From NCBI GenBank assembly GCA_021234535.1, contig CM037845.1, positions 1,764,501 through 1,828,500 on the forward strand: DNA of 64,000 bases, read 5' to 3'. A program made the translations under genes and the position numbers. Numbering within the stretch: the first letter of the stretch is position 1; every line of letters starts with the position of its first letter. Shown piece by piece: positions 49,201 through 63,099 of the stretch. This stretch comes from Stichopus chloronotus. Its lineage: Eukaryota; Echinodermata; Holothuroidea; Aspidochirotida; Stichopodidae. The notes under the pieces are model-generated. The model ran no database searches, was not told the DNA's origin, and worked only from the letters and a program-made list of their open reading frames with translations.

Positions 49201-52200
49201 ACATTTAGCCTTGCTCTAAATGTCCTCGAAATATATCCTAGCACCACAGACTGAGTGAGTTGCACAACATTATGAGCAAAGCAAAATGCATGCATTAGTG
49301 AAGCTAGGGGTAAGTATATGTCTACGCTGTGAATGCTTTTCTCTCAAGTCGGTGCTGGTTTATTCTCTGCCATTTTGTCATCTGTAAATTTTGTTGTTTA
49401 ATGTGTGCACAAACTCTACCCGAAGCTGACAGAGCAAAAAGGCATCTCAGGAGCATTGCTCACCTCTTGAAGCAAGAGAGACAGAAGGAATCTTCATGCT
49501 TGTTGCTACTTTTTACAGTAGATGACAATTAGCTGAGAGTGGTCCAAACTCTAATACTCCATATACTGGTACTTATATTAAAGTTTACAATTCACAACAA
49601 CGTACAAAAAAGGTACTCCAAGTAAAGAGGTTATCAACAAAAGTAAATATCACCATCACATTAATCCCAGAGCTAAGAAACCAAACCACCCCTAAAGACC
49701 ATCTTATATTTACAAGAAGCAAACATTGGTGGAGGATGTATTTGCAGATTCCCTGAGAGAAGGAAAGCGTATGTTTGTCTTTTCATTGAAGAGGTGTATG
49801 ATAGGGTTTGGTAGGCATCACTCTGGAACACCTTAATATAGATACTGAACAATGGGAAGATGGACAGGTAAATGTTCATCTTAGGATAATATACCACTGG
49901 GATGAAGATTTAAAGAGGTTCATCCTAGCTAGGGTTTGCTAACAAACACTTGAGAACATGGTAACAGAAACTTATCAACAAGGACAGCAGGAGCTTTGGA
50001 GGAACTGAAATACACATACACTGTCTGAAATAAGTTACACTTAGTTAACTTTGCTGGTGGTAATGACTAATTTACAATATAAGCATTGTCATTTGCAAAA
50101 TGTTCCCACCTGCAATATCATGAAGAATGCACAAAAAAAAAACACATTGTGGTTCAGGTGAGGTTATTATGAGTATTTATCTGACTTAATGCATATAAAA
50201 GGTGAGGGTGTGTAACATACATAGTCATTGCATATTACATTTAACTTAATTACTATGTCACCTACACTGTAACAAACTTCTGCTACAGCATTCACACAAT
50301 GGCTTTGGCTGACAGGCATTATGTACTCAAATACTAAAAAAATACAAAATACAAAAAGAAAAAATTCAGTATGGTGTTTTGTTTTTGTACCAAGTGTGGT
50401 ACATCTACAACCCAAACACAAGAGCTGTAAAAGCTTCCCACATTGAGATATCATGCTTAGAAGATTTGCATAATATTAGCCCTGTTGACCTCACATGGCC
50501 TTTATCCTAAACCAAATAAAAAAAGGTTCTTTTACTTCTTGTCAAAATGACATCTGTATTCCACCAAAAGCAACAGGGTTCTCGTTATCGATGCGGTACA
50601 CATAAATACCACACATCATATGTGCCAAAGCTTCTAATTTTGAGATATCCTGTTTTCAAAGTTTTCACTATCTTAACCCTTTTGACCCCAAATGACCTTT
50701 GACCTCTACCACAAACAAAAGAATTTTGTATCCAATGTGGCTAATTTACAATCTAAAGAGATCTGTCTATCTTTTTTAAGATGTCATGTTTCTATGGTAG
50801 GCATATCACAAACCACACGATGCACACACTCTTGCACACACACATACACATATATGCCCTAATACATACACACACATACACAAAATACACACCCACAGTG
50901 CATGCAAAGGTTAGGTATAGAAGACCAAACTTGTAAAGTGTAAAATACATCATTTTCTGGCTTGAGCTGAGGTGACAATTATAACATAATGATTGATCTG
51001 ATATGCCAATTCCAAAGAGATTTATGCCACACATTTATAGCAGCTTGTGAAAGAACATTCCAGGGTTATGTATGAGTTCATGCAAGCAAAGAGACTCTGG
51101 ATAATGCTGGAAAAAAATAAACCTACTGCATGGAATCTTAAATATGTAAATAATCTCATGAAGTGATAATCTGGACCAATCACTATCATTTGTTGACAGC
51201 TGGCAGTGACATATATAACTCTGAGCTGGAGCAGGCAGCAGCCAGCAAAGACCACCTATCATTAATTTGATTAAAATTAGGAGGGAAAATTCATGATAAC
51301 AAAATATTTCCATGGTAGCATCACATCAAACTTGAGTTCAGTAAAACATGAAAATCAGCTACAAATAGTTTTACTCAAATGAGAGAAGGTGGTTGGCTAT
51401 GTCAGATTACTGTCAGAGAGGGGAACAGGCATGAAGACAAAAAAGTTAAAAGAATGATTTTGATCCTCAACTTCAGCGATGTTGGATTACTTGTCAAGTA
51501 AATTTCCACGTAGGGTTAGGCAGGGAAAAGGGGAAAATCAACCCAAAGGTATGAGCAACCGGGAAGAACAAAGACCATTTAGGCCTTCTTACTACCAAAA
51601 AGAATGTTCCTGACGTATTCATTGCTAGCACCGCACCAAACTCATCAAGAGATATGAAAATCTCATCTGATTTTCAGTGGTGACAAATGATACATATTCT
51701 ATTTATCTACTATTAATAGTTAATACAAATCAAATGGGAAATAACAGTAAGAATGCCAGTCATTAAGACAGCCATGTTGCATAAATTGAAGGACTTCCTA
51801 TGGGCTCTACAAAAAGACTCCTAATATCCTGATAAAGAATAGCACGTTACTCTGCCTTGTGATCAAGCAGTCATGCAGCAGCCACTGCCAGGTGAAAAGA
51901 TCAACTTAAAAAGATTTTCTGAAATACACACAAATATGCAGCCCTCCATTCATCACTGTACATGTCCATTCAGCTATAAAATTGGCAATTTTCCTCTTTA
52001 TTGTAGTCACTAATCAAAGACTCAAACTCCATTTCCAGCCTGCAGTTCAGTACCAATACAGAAACAGTCAAGGTTGTGTCATCAACGAAAGTGCACATGT
52101 ACGTAGAAAAAGGTGTCATCCGACACAAACCAGGTCAAAAACATTATAAATGCACTGGAGAACTAACAGCCAACATGATGAAGCTGTACAGACAAAGGTT

Positions 52201-55200
52201 GTACACAGACATATCATTTTAGATTCATCATTCAATGGCCATATGCTTTTACTAAAATGCACTTTAAGTGAAACATTCTGATTTCTGAAGCACGCTGTAA
52301 AACTTGACATTAATTTTGGGACTTGTAACAAGCACCATACAAACAATGTGTAGGGTGCAAAATACGATGAAATATGAAACATGCTAAAGATGACAAATTG
52401 CAGTTAAGAAAACATTCATGCTGGGAAGGATATTAATAACATTTTTACATCCTGGACAATGTGCGGTGACTATCCAACAGTGACTCATTCTGAAAAATGT
52501 TTGTTTTGATGTTTTGAGGTCAATGGTCTAAATTGGCAACATCATGATAAGAAGTAAGAGATAAACGGAGTCTGAATACTTACAGTGTTTTTCATTGTTA
52601 TGAAACTCTTTCTGAAATACAGAATCCACTACCTACAGCGATAGAAATATATAGACTAAACTTTGGTTGCCCAAGGCTTTTCCTTGTGACACCAACTTCC
52701 AGGAAACTTGTTGCATTCTGAACTAAATATTTCCTTGTCAATAATATTTATGAGACATTCAACATTCATGTTAATGATACAGTGACAGATTCAGTCAGTC
52801 TCATTATCTGTCAGCTGGTTTTGCTGATATGAAGTTGAACTCTCCCCCCCCCCCTCTCTGTTATTTGGGATGTGAATATTATTTACACCTGCTGTAGTTA
52901 TGCATGCAAAAGTGCTGTTCATTACAAAAATTGATTAATTTTTTTATTAAGAAATTAGTATACTCACCTCCCAAGATTTTGGTATGTGTGTATGACTGTA
53001 AACAACTGATGAAATTAAATTAAACTTATTCTTCTGGGCTAAATCTCGGAGCAAGTTAATCATAGAACGGCTACCGCATTTTCCCACTCGGTTAAATATA
53101 ACCCTCTCCATTTTCTGTGAAAAACAAGAAAGGAAATGTGTTGCGATGAAATAATTCTTTCAGAAATTTGTGTTGGATCAAGTTACTGAGTTAAAGGATT
53201 GCAAGAGTGAGTGACAGCTGAACATGAAGTTCAATTGAAGTAAAGTAAGAGCTCAGACAAATATCTTGTAAAAGCTTTACAGACTACGTCTGTACAGTGT
53301 GCCATACATTCCGCAGAAATTTAGTATATACTGAGTTACTGTAGATGCTACATTGAAAAGTTTGACAAGCAATTCCCTTGTGATGAAACACAATATATTA
53401 AAATTTTGCTGAAGTGGGTTCCATTCCATGTCCAACTCGTAACTATGGAAAAAAAAAGTAACTAAACAAACCCACAATCTGACTTGCAGGGTCTGGGGGG
53501 AAAACTAAACTCGGGGGGACTAAGTTTTTGTTAAATGGAGGTAATATAATTAAAATTTGCAGTTTTATGTGTTGAGGAATAAAGGGAAATATCACAATTT
53601 GAAAGTATGCTTTTGCACAGGGACATGGCTTTGTCTGGCCGGGCAAAGGTGAAGGAACAGGAAGAAGGTAGGTCTGCCTCCTAAATTCCTCCTAGCACCC
53701 CTCCTCACTGGTTATAGGCCTGTGACTTAATCTGCCTTTTCTGTCTATGAAACGTCTTTTTTTTTTCAAACTTTCTGCCATCAGATCTGTTTCTTCATAT
53801 ACATTGCTGCAGGATCTCCGTTGCTCAACCGGAAGAAGAATGCGACCAAAGTCATGAACCTTTAATTTTTCATAGTTTGCAAAAATGTTGCAACAGGTTC
53901 GGTTTATTGCCAGGTCTGTAGGGTTTATTGCCACCTGTAGCTCAGTTCAGACAGGTTGGTCATCACATTCTGCAAATTCAAACCGTTGGTGTCGGAATGA
54001 CGCAAAGAAACTCTCACGGTCAGCAGACAAAAGTCAATAAAACATAAACAAAGAAATAGATAATATAAACATGATTCAGGAAGCTAACTATTATGTGAGT
54101 CACTGACATATTAATCAAGGAAGCAGCTCTCTTCCTATTGTAATAGACTTACTGCACTTTCTGCGTATACTGTGGCTCATTAAATGCATAATCTGGATAT
54201 ATGCAAAAATCTAGCATTAGGGAATGACCATTGTCGGTATGTGAAGCTGTTACAGTGATTCAAATAAAGCACACCCACTGACCTCCTGAAGTTAAAATGA
54301 TACAGTGATGAATCTTTCCAAATATGAATCGAAGGTATGGAATCACCTAAAATAAATGACAATGTTTCGACTTTATTTCTTGAAAATGAGAATCTGTGTC
54401 TCTCAGTTACATTTCAAACGTTCCTGATTTTGTCTCAAGATTTATTGTTAAATGATGACACATTTAGAAAACGCCCGAGGAGATGTCATATACCCTCAAC
54501 TCACCCGTGAGAACTTTATTCAGGAATCCATTGTCCTAACTTTAATGAAGCAATTAGTGTAAGAAAGGGGTATGTATAATGTTTATGATGTGAATACAAG
54601 TCTAAAGGAGGACCATCTGGAGACGGCTAGAAATCCCCGGCAATCTGAGATAGCAAAATCATCACACCACTCCTGAGTCTAGCACTCACAAGATGGCAGA
54701 GTGGGAGGGGTACGTGGTGTGTAGATAATGTAGAGAATTTTAGCTCAAATGTTTACACTAAAAGTTTGCCAGAACTGTCAACAAGATAGATGGGAGTGCA
54801 GTTGTTGTGTTGTGTTGTGTTGAGACAGATAAGTGACAAAAACAAGAAACCTTAAATATATATTTAAAGTTCTAGAGCACTTAAAATTTTAATGGCAGTT
54901 AAGACTGTCCTTTGTCAACTTTGATGATTCTCTGCACTACAATTAAACCTTTGTGTGATTTTAGTAAAATTCAGTCCATTACAATAAAAAATAAAAACAA
55001 GCCTTTTCAACATTCACATTGAATAGTGGCTAACAATGGAAGCATATCAGTGGCACTGTTGTCTGATAATAGCAAAGCAATGCTCACAAAATCAGACACC
55101 GTAAAATGTGGCCTCAATGCTAAATGGACTTTTATGGCGTAGAAAACATTTACAAATATAAAAGCAAACAAGAAGTCTGTATGAATAGATTTACATCAGA

Positions 55201-58200
55201 AGAACAAATGACTGCAGTCAATGTCATATATGAGATAAAATGGTTGCTTTCAAGGTTATTCAGCTTCACTGAACTTACTGAAGTTCATACATTTAGTTGA
55301 TTATTTCACATTGTTTTATTTGTAATGATGGTGTGCCTAGTGAATCATTGCCCTTGTATACACAGAAATGCTCCGAAACAAACAGGAGGGATAACATTTG
55401 CACAGACTCATCAAATAAACATTCACTGACAAGTTATGGAAGACGCATCACTTGAAATTGTTCAAAATTTGGGTGAACAAAATATTCTTGAGGAACAAAT
55501 AACTATATTTCTATTTGTGAGAAACTCATTTCTCAAAAAGAAGGCTGTCATTCTCTTCTGGCTCAGTTTAAATAATCTACCATTCTATGTCCATAAATAC
55601 TGATTTTAAAAGTATGCATGATTTTATCTTTAAACAAACAACAAACTTTTCCTCTTCAGTGAGCTATTTTAGCACAAGTCAAGTGAATTGCCATGTGACT
55701 GACAAAAGTTCAGAGCAGAGAGTCAAAATGAAGATGAATTGGGCAAACTTGCTTGTACCATATACCAGTACCATCAATCAGTGTATCAATGTACACTGCA
55801 CTACATGTGATGGCATAAACAGATTAAGTTTGATCAACAGGAATGCCTGCTGACCTCCATAAAGTCAAGCGGAATGCCAGTATAACCCTGTCAGAGTTAG
55901 GTTGATATCATTCCCCGACAGGCTGCAAAACTAATGTGTGTTATAATAAGAATTCCATCAACCGTGTACACCAGACAGTGGGATGGTATGTAGATAAGCT
56001 GATGCTGTACCATGCTACGCTGATTTCCCCGCTGTGGGAAACATACAGTAGTGGAGAGTCATTTACAGGGTGAACGTACAGTAATTCTTGCTTCAGAACG
56101 TCGATAAAGAGAAATGGAGGGAAAGAAAGGGAAACTGTTTTGAAACATAATTCAATCAACTTGGATTTTTCTCCACACAAACTGTCAAGCTGGAGGTACA
56201 GTATCTTGACGCGATGACCATATTCAAAGCTTTGAATAAATCACTCATAGAAATGTTATAACAATCAATTCAATTAGTTTTGTTTCACAATGTTTGCACA
56301 CTCCTGTATCCGCATAAGTTATACATTTACAGTTTACTGAGGAGGCCTACTGTACCTACTATGCTTCTAAGTAATCACTGTTGTCACTAACATCTGCACA
56401 ACTCACTCAGGGATGAAATTTAGTGGTCGTCCGGTCGTCCGAGACGACCAAAATTTCTGTAGGACGACCAAAGTTACTACCTTAGGTTGTCCTTTGGACG
56501 ACCAAATTTTTACCCCTGGTCATTTATATTGTGACACAATGCGTACAACTCAACACTGAGATGCAACCAAAATATTTAACATGCATGAACTCCATTCCAA
56601 AACCTCTGTTTTCTTTCACAAAAATCCGCCAAAACAACCTGAAATCCACGGTACGTAAAACGCCAAACAAACAGCCTCAGTGTACGATCATGTTTCAACT
56701 GATTTTACTGTACCAGACATGCACATACTGTACACAGCAAGTACCAGATAGATGAATCACAGTCGAAGAATTCGGTCATATGTGCCACGTGCAAGGAGAG
56801 CTGGTATGAATTTTCTAAATAGTGATAGTACCGTTCAAGATTAGTAATGTATCATATTTTGATTAGAAACAAACATTATACTATAAAGAGATTTTCTTCC
56901 ATATGATATATACTTTACAGCATCAGTGATTCCCTTTGGAGAAACCCTGAGCATTACTTTTAAGTTACAAGTCAGTAGTATAATTTAGCTGTGGAAAGTT
57001 TCAACCTGTATAAGAAAGACAAATAAAAACATCGTCTTGACTGTGCAAAATACACATTTTGCACATTTCTTGTTTTTATATGTCCGTTGTGAAGGATGAC
57101 CAAATTTTTGGGAGGACAACCAAATTTTTGCAGCTGGTTGTCCTTCAGACAACCATTTTCAGTTGCTTAAGGATCATCCCTGTCACTTGTAGGTATTTAT
57201 GAGAGACTTATGGCACTAAACTCTTGCCAACAGTTACCCATTGATTAACTTAGCTTTACATGCATCTGAGGCACAGTGCCCTCTATGCTCAGGGTCGGTC
57301 TCATTTAACTTTCGTAAATTTTTTCATTGATCCAAAAACACAGCTGTCTCATCTCTCACTGTGCCTTCATCAACGAGAAATTGATGAGCCAACTCCCCAT
57401 CACACAAAACTGATCTGAAATAACTTGATTGATTTCCTATATACAACAAAAGCAGTAAAGACAGGACACTAGAAAAACTATGAGCAGTGGATTATTAAGC
57501 TAGTGACATGAAAAAATGACTTAATTAAGAAATGAAAACAAGGAATTAAGAAAGTGTTACATTAACTTACCCAGCATTTACATACAAAGTACACTCCAGT
57601 GATATGAGCTGTTATCTTTCATTAACTTACAACAACAGACCTTTAGTATTTTAGGCCAGTGGGGAGAGTGACTCTGATATTTAAAAATAAATATTCAACA
57701 ATAGCTTGACGTGCTTTGAACTGCGTAAGCTTACTGCATTAGCAGAAATCACATTCAAGAAATATTCAATTTCCTGTGGCCATTTAAATAATGAGTCATA
57801 AAAATGCTTTTGGAAATAGCATATAGTGTGCAAATACTGAGTGATTCAAGGATATGTCATGTCACACCATAAAGAGGAATATCGGAACTAGAGTGCAGAC
57901 AAGTGACAGCTAGTGCATATAAAATAACCGGTGTGGTTCCATAAGGAGTGCCATGATCTGGGCAAAGCATGGCACATAGTGTACCTACTGTACCAGCAGG
58001 TTACCTGGATTGGTTAGGCTAATCACCATAGTTGCTTTGTGATAGGATAGCTACATGCCATCACACAGCTGATTCAGTTCAGTTGCATGCTAGTTCTTAT
58101 ATTCTTCTCTATGTATCACACCAGCAACTTTTTGCAAGATCTCTTGCTGTTATTAGGATTTAATGAAGTGTCTTACATAACTGATATTTGACACCAGTGG

Positions 58201-61200
58201 AAAATAAACCCATGAACTACTAATGTTTGCAGAGAGCTAGTGGTCAAGTCATGAGATTTAATAAGATGATAAATCACCTTTAACTGCATGAATATCAACC
58301 ACCTTACAACAATACTCTGCGTGCAGTGGTAAAGGTATTACACATATATAAGACAGTTTTAACAACAAACACACTGAGTAGCACCATTACAGTGGAAGGA
58401 CCTCCCCCTGCACTCCAAACACTGCCCAAAAACTGCCTCATATGCAAGTATGTCAGTCAGGTAACACTATACAAAGATGATCGGGGTCTTCCAGGCCCCT
58501 GGATAATGAATATTGTCTATTGGGACTCCCCATGAAGAGTGCTGAAGAGGTCGGTTGTCCTCACACATCGTGGGCTCTTGCTTTCCCCTAGAAACATGGA
58601 GGGTGACGAGATCCACTAGGCACCTAGAGATGGTGTCCTTGGAGGTCGGGAAGTATTGTAAGGGTTTCGAGGTAGTATGAATAGCCTTTGCAATTTCCTG
58701 AGGTACTCTATCCTTTTGAGGTACCACTTTAAGGCCCTGACTGGGCACCAGAGTTTGTCCTCTAACATGCGTATAAGCTCTAGGATGAAGAAATCTCCCA
58801 GGATGCAAGTCAGTGTCTGATTCTTGGGCACAAGGCTAGGGTCTGGAATCAGATGCACCCCGTGATTCTCTGCAGTGATTTCGGCTGATGGTTAGCACCT
58901 GCAGACAGCTTCCACAACAGGCTGACACCATGGTGATAAGGAAGAGGGTCTTCTTCATGAGATCAGGGAGGCTAGCCATGAGTAATGACTCGTACAGCGG
59001 CTGGGCAAGGGAGCGTAGAACCTCTGAGAGGCCCCAGCAGGAGGCTAGTCCCAGTTTGGGTGGGCGTGAGTTCTACATACCCCTCAAGAAATGGGTAATG
59101 ACTTTGTTGGATCCTATGGATGATCCTTCTGGGAGTTCTTTGGGTATGGCAGCAAGGGCCAACCTGAAGTTTTGAATGGTAGAGACTTGTTTGCCCTCGA
59201 CAAAGAGAGTCCGAAGAGAGAGGCAAATCTCCATCACAGAGGCCTGGGTACAAGAGACACCCCTGGGTTGGGCCTAGTGGACGAAATGTTGTACTCATGA
59301 ATCGTAAGTACAAAGTGTTGATCACCTCCTTGACTTGGCTGCAAGTGAGACAAGTCTCCTCTCTGAGGGATTCCCCGATAATCTCCAGGCAAGAAGCTGA
59401 GCCCTTGGATCTGTCTGGGGTCTTGCCAACAGTCATGCTTGTTTGGTCGGTCCCGGATCAGGAAGGGGGCATCTATGAGCAGCTTGAGAAGATCCTGAAC
59501 CAAGGTCTCCTGGGCCAGAACGGCGTTATAAGTATCACCCTGCACGCTGATCAACTTATTTTGAGGACTTTATGAATGGGGCATAGTGGGGGGAAAGCGT
59601 ATGTTGAACGATAGCGCATCCTTTGCAGTTGCTTCCAGATAAGTTTTATGTGGTCATCAAGGTTTGCAGTCCGTCTAAATACAAAGGTATGCTGTCCTTT
59701 CTGGGCATCTGGGCTGGTGCTGGTTCCGCTGAAGTGGATACCTTTTTTTTCAGAGCCTTCCCCTTTGACGAGGGTAATGATCTCTTCTTTTTCCGTCTAA
59801 TCAGCACGGTCCTGACGTCGCCCCTTCCGAAGGCGCCTCGAACTTTCTGGCTCAGGTGGCTGACTCTCTCCATTCATACTCACATCCTCCATGCTCATTT
59901 CGGGAGCAGTACAGGTAACTGTTCCCGGGTTCGAGAACGTTCGGGTAAAGGTCAGGAAGCTGGTTGAGTTGTGCTCAGAGTTTGTTATATTGGCCCTCAA
60001 GTCACGATTCCAATTCTGTCCACTGGGTAGGGGAAAAATCAATGCAGATTTCACAGGGCTCAATTCCTGAGCAACTTCTACACTTGGGACATATAGCGAT
60101 CATTTTCCCATCCTCTGCCTGGTCTGAAGATCGCAAAAGTAAGGTAATGAGGAACTGCTCTGGAAGACTATCTATGAGGAACATTAAAACAACTGTAGTT
60201 CCTATGGAGGAGGAGGGGGGTAGAACACTTCACCCCATATTGACAAGACTATACTGTAGAGACTGAGTTCCATATTATACAAGACCTCAGCTAACCTTAA
60301 ATGTAAGGAGAGATTGAGACCAATGTAATGAACAACGGCATGAGCGGGCAAGCTTGTAAAACCCTTAGAAATGTCTGAACAAAGTTAAGTCAAGTAGGGG
60401 AGGCCTATGGAAGAGTAAATATGCCACAAAGATGCAAGGACAAAAGTTCACTGAGCTAGACCCTGTGTAACAAAAAGGATGCAAAACAATGTGGCATTGG
60501 AAACCAGATGAAGAAAAAACGAAAAGATAAATTTGGATGAAAATCCAGGGAACCTCCACACTCCTGGCACATCTGGATGGCAGAATGAGAAGGAGGTGGT
60601 AGTCTGGTAGTAGTCCAGACAGTGCCAAGTGCAGTGTTAAAGGTTATCAGCACTCTTGGCATGGTAGATGAGAGTGTGTTTATTGTGCTGAGACAGGTGA
60701 GGAGTGAAGTAAATACACTTACACAATCTAGGGCACATTTTGTTGTTTTGATGGAGTGAACATCTGGTTGGGTAAATTCTTCCCCTGTGCACATCCTACA
60801 TGGTCATTATGAGTGAAGCATTCTACCCAATACCCTACACAGACACATACCAGGAAAGGTTTAAAAACACCAATGGAGCAACTTCCTGCCTGCTTGCTTG
60901 CTAGGGTTCTCCATACACTATACCAGCCAATTTCTAATATGCCTATCATTGCAGCTTAGCTTCAAAAGTGATGCAAGTCTTAAGCTACTAAGCTGATGGA
61001 GATGCATCATTTCTTAACCCTAAGCCTTCTGATAATAGTGAATATACAGTTCAGTTGTATTTAGTTCCTTCAACAAGAACCCAAGCGCACTTTGGTTCCT
61101 TGCATGAAGATCAGTGTTTTCAGCGATTCCTAAAACTTGGAATCTGGTCATTTTTACTCATACCCGTAGGGTACCAGACCAAACTGGCAGCTTTGTTGTT

Positions 61201-63063
61201 AACATTGGCACTTCCAGGGTACATCACATTTGTATGGAGGAATCTTACCAGTTCACTATATACACTCGCCTACACCTTCTCATGAAAAGGACCACCTACT
61301 TTCCTTGAGAAAGAGAAGAAAATTCCATTTTGAATTTTCTGTGTATGGTACTGTAGGTGAAATTTGGCAATCTTACACAGTGCAGTGATTGTGTCGTTTT
61401 TCACTTAATGATGGAATCAGGAAGTAATTTGGGATCTGAGAGATAAAATGCAATATCGGTACCCAGGTACCTAGGTTACCGATGAAACCACTAGAGAAGA
61501 TGCAAAGAAAATAGCTTTTAATCTTTGTTAAACCATTCAATCTTGTCAATAAACATCTGCAAAAGCTTCATCTCCTCAAAACATTATGCATGTGATGAGT
61601 AACAGAAAATGCATCATTTGAATTTTAAAAAGTTTGAGTGAACAAATTATAGTTGTGCAACTTATAAATGAATTTTTTATCTGTGAGTACCTTATTTCTT
61701 GAGAAGTAGGCTACTGTCTTTCCTGAGGTTGAATAATCATCATTCTGCATCAAAATATGGTTGTTTTCTGTCGAGCAAACTGTCTAATTTCCCTTTAACC
61801 CAGCTACAGATAAGCAGGTCTGAGGTAAAAATCAAGGTCATTTAGCAGCCTTCCTACCATATCAAATATGCGGAAGCAATGACAGAATAACTTGCATACC
61901 TGTGCATAAACAGTATACACTGAGTCTGTAACCAGCAGCACATGTGCTGATCTGCACTTATCCATGCATTACAGAAAGGTCACAAAGGTCACAAGGTCAA
62001 ATGTGGTCAAGTGGGGTCAAATGAAGAAAAAAATAAAATGTTTTGTTAGAGAGATATATCAGTAAAACATCACTTTCCAACCTTTTGACCCTTTCATATT
62101 GATAAGATTAATGTTACTGTATTTTCCTCACCTACCAATCTATCTCATCGTAAAATTATTTCACCATTTGAACAATGGACACCAAGTTATAGCAACTCAA
62201 AGAAATTCACTCTTCTGCCTCTGGCGATCCCAAATGACCTTTGACCTCCACCAAATACAGTAGGGCACATCTACTTGATATCATACACATACAAACAAAC
62301 TCTACAAGACATTCACCACTCGGTTATTGAGTTATCACGTAACATACCTCGCATTCTTATCCATCACATACACACACACACACATACGCCAACCTGACTG
62401 CAAAGGTTTCTTTGCTACCACAAGGAACCAAAAAGTAACTGTCATACATTAACCCACAGTAGTGTCGTATAAACCAGTGTTGTAGTGCAGTCCTACTACA
62501 GGATGAGTCTGGCCTTGAACAGAGCAAGGCTTGTAACACTATACGTATGGAGGGCCTCAAGACCACTGGAGGCCTGCTCATGACTTTGAGACAGATGCCT
62601 GTCTTAACTACAACACTGGTGTATACATCGATACACCAATGAGGCAATGAAAATTAATATGGGTGGTGTCAAAATGTTACAGAGAATAGGGCATAGAGAT
62701 ACCATGAATGCTACTTCTGAAATAATTTGGCCACACATCTTGAATCAAAACTAAAACTTTATGTGTGCATTCCAGCTGGTCCGTTCACTGTCATATGGAA
62801 ATTCTGATAGCTTCTCACCACTAGTTCTTTGAAATCACAGTGTAAATGCAATACAATTCAGAAAAAAGGGCAGTGACAATTTTCTGATGACCACTCATTA
62901 ATATTGTACCAGACCACCACACTATATATCAGGTATTTGTTGTATGTATAAGCATATCTACAATACTGTAATAAATGGATGTATGTATATAAGTGCATGC
63001 AGACAGACAGACACACATACAGAGACATACTGTAACAAATGGATGTATGTCTATAAGTGCATG

Positions 63064-63099
<36 letters not shown>

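Larger units (their letters stand above)
46971..52967 (-). other. UST intron, repeat-rich (6 kb)
   Basis: Contains a diverged ~150-bp tandem array (47755-48740), a small MITE with AGGGGTAAGTATA ends (49158-49335), a DR1-type array (50390-50900) and a C-run near 52845. No exon seen. Confidence 0.8.

Noticed and set aside
58888..59575. Plus-strand frames of 92-95 codons
   Set aside because: Antisense of DIRS-like element debris; the minus strand gives the recognisable motifs.
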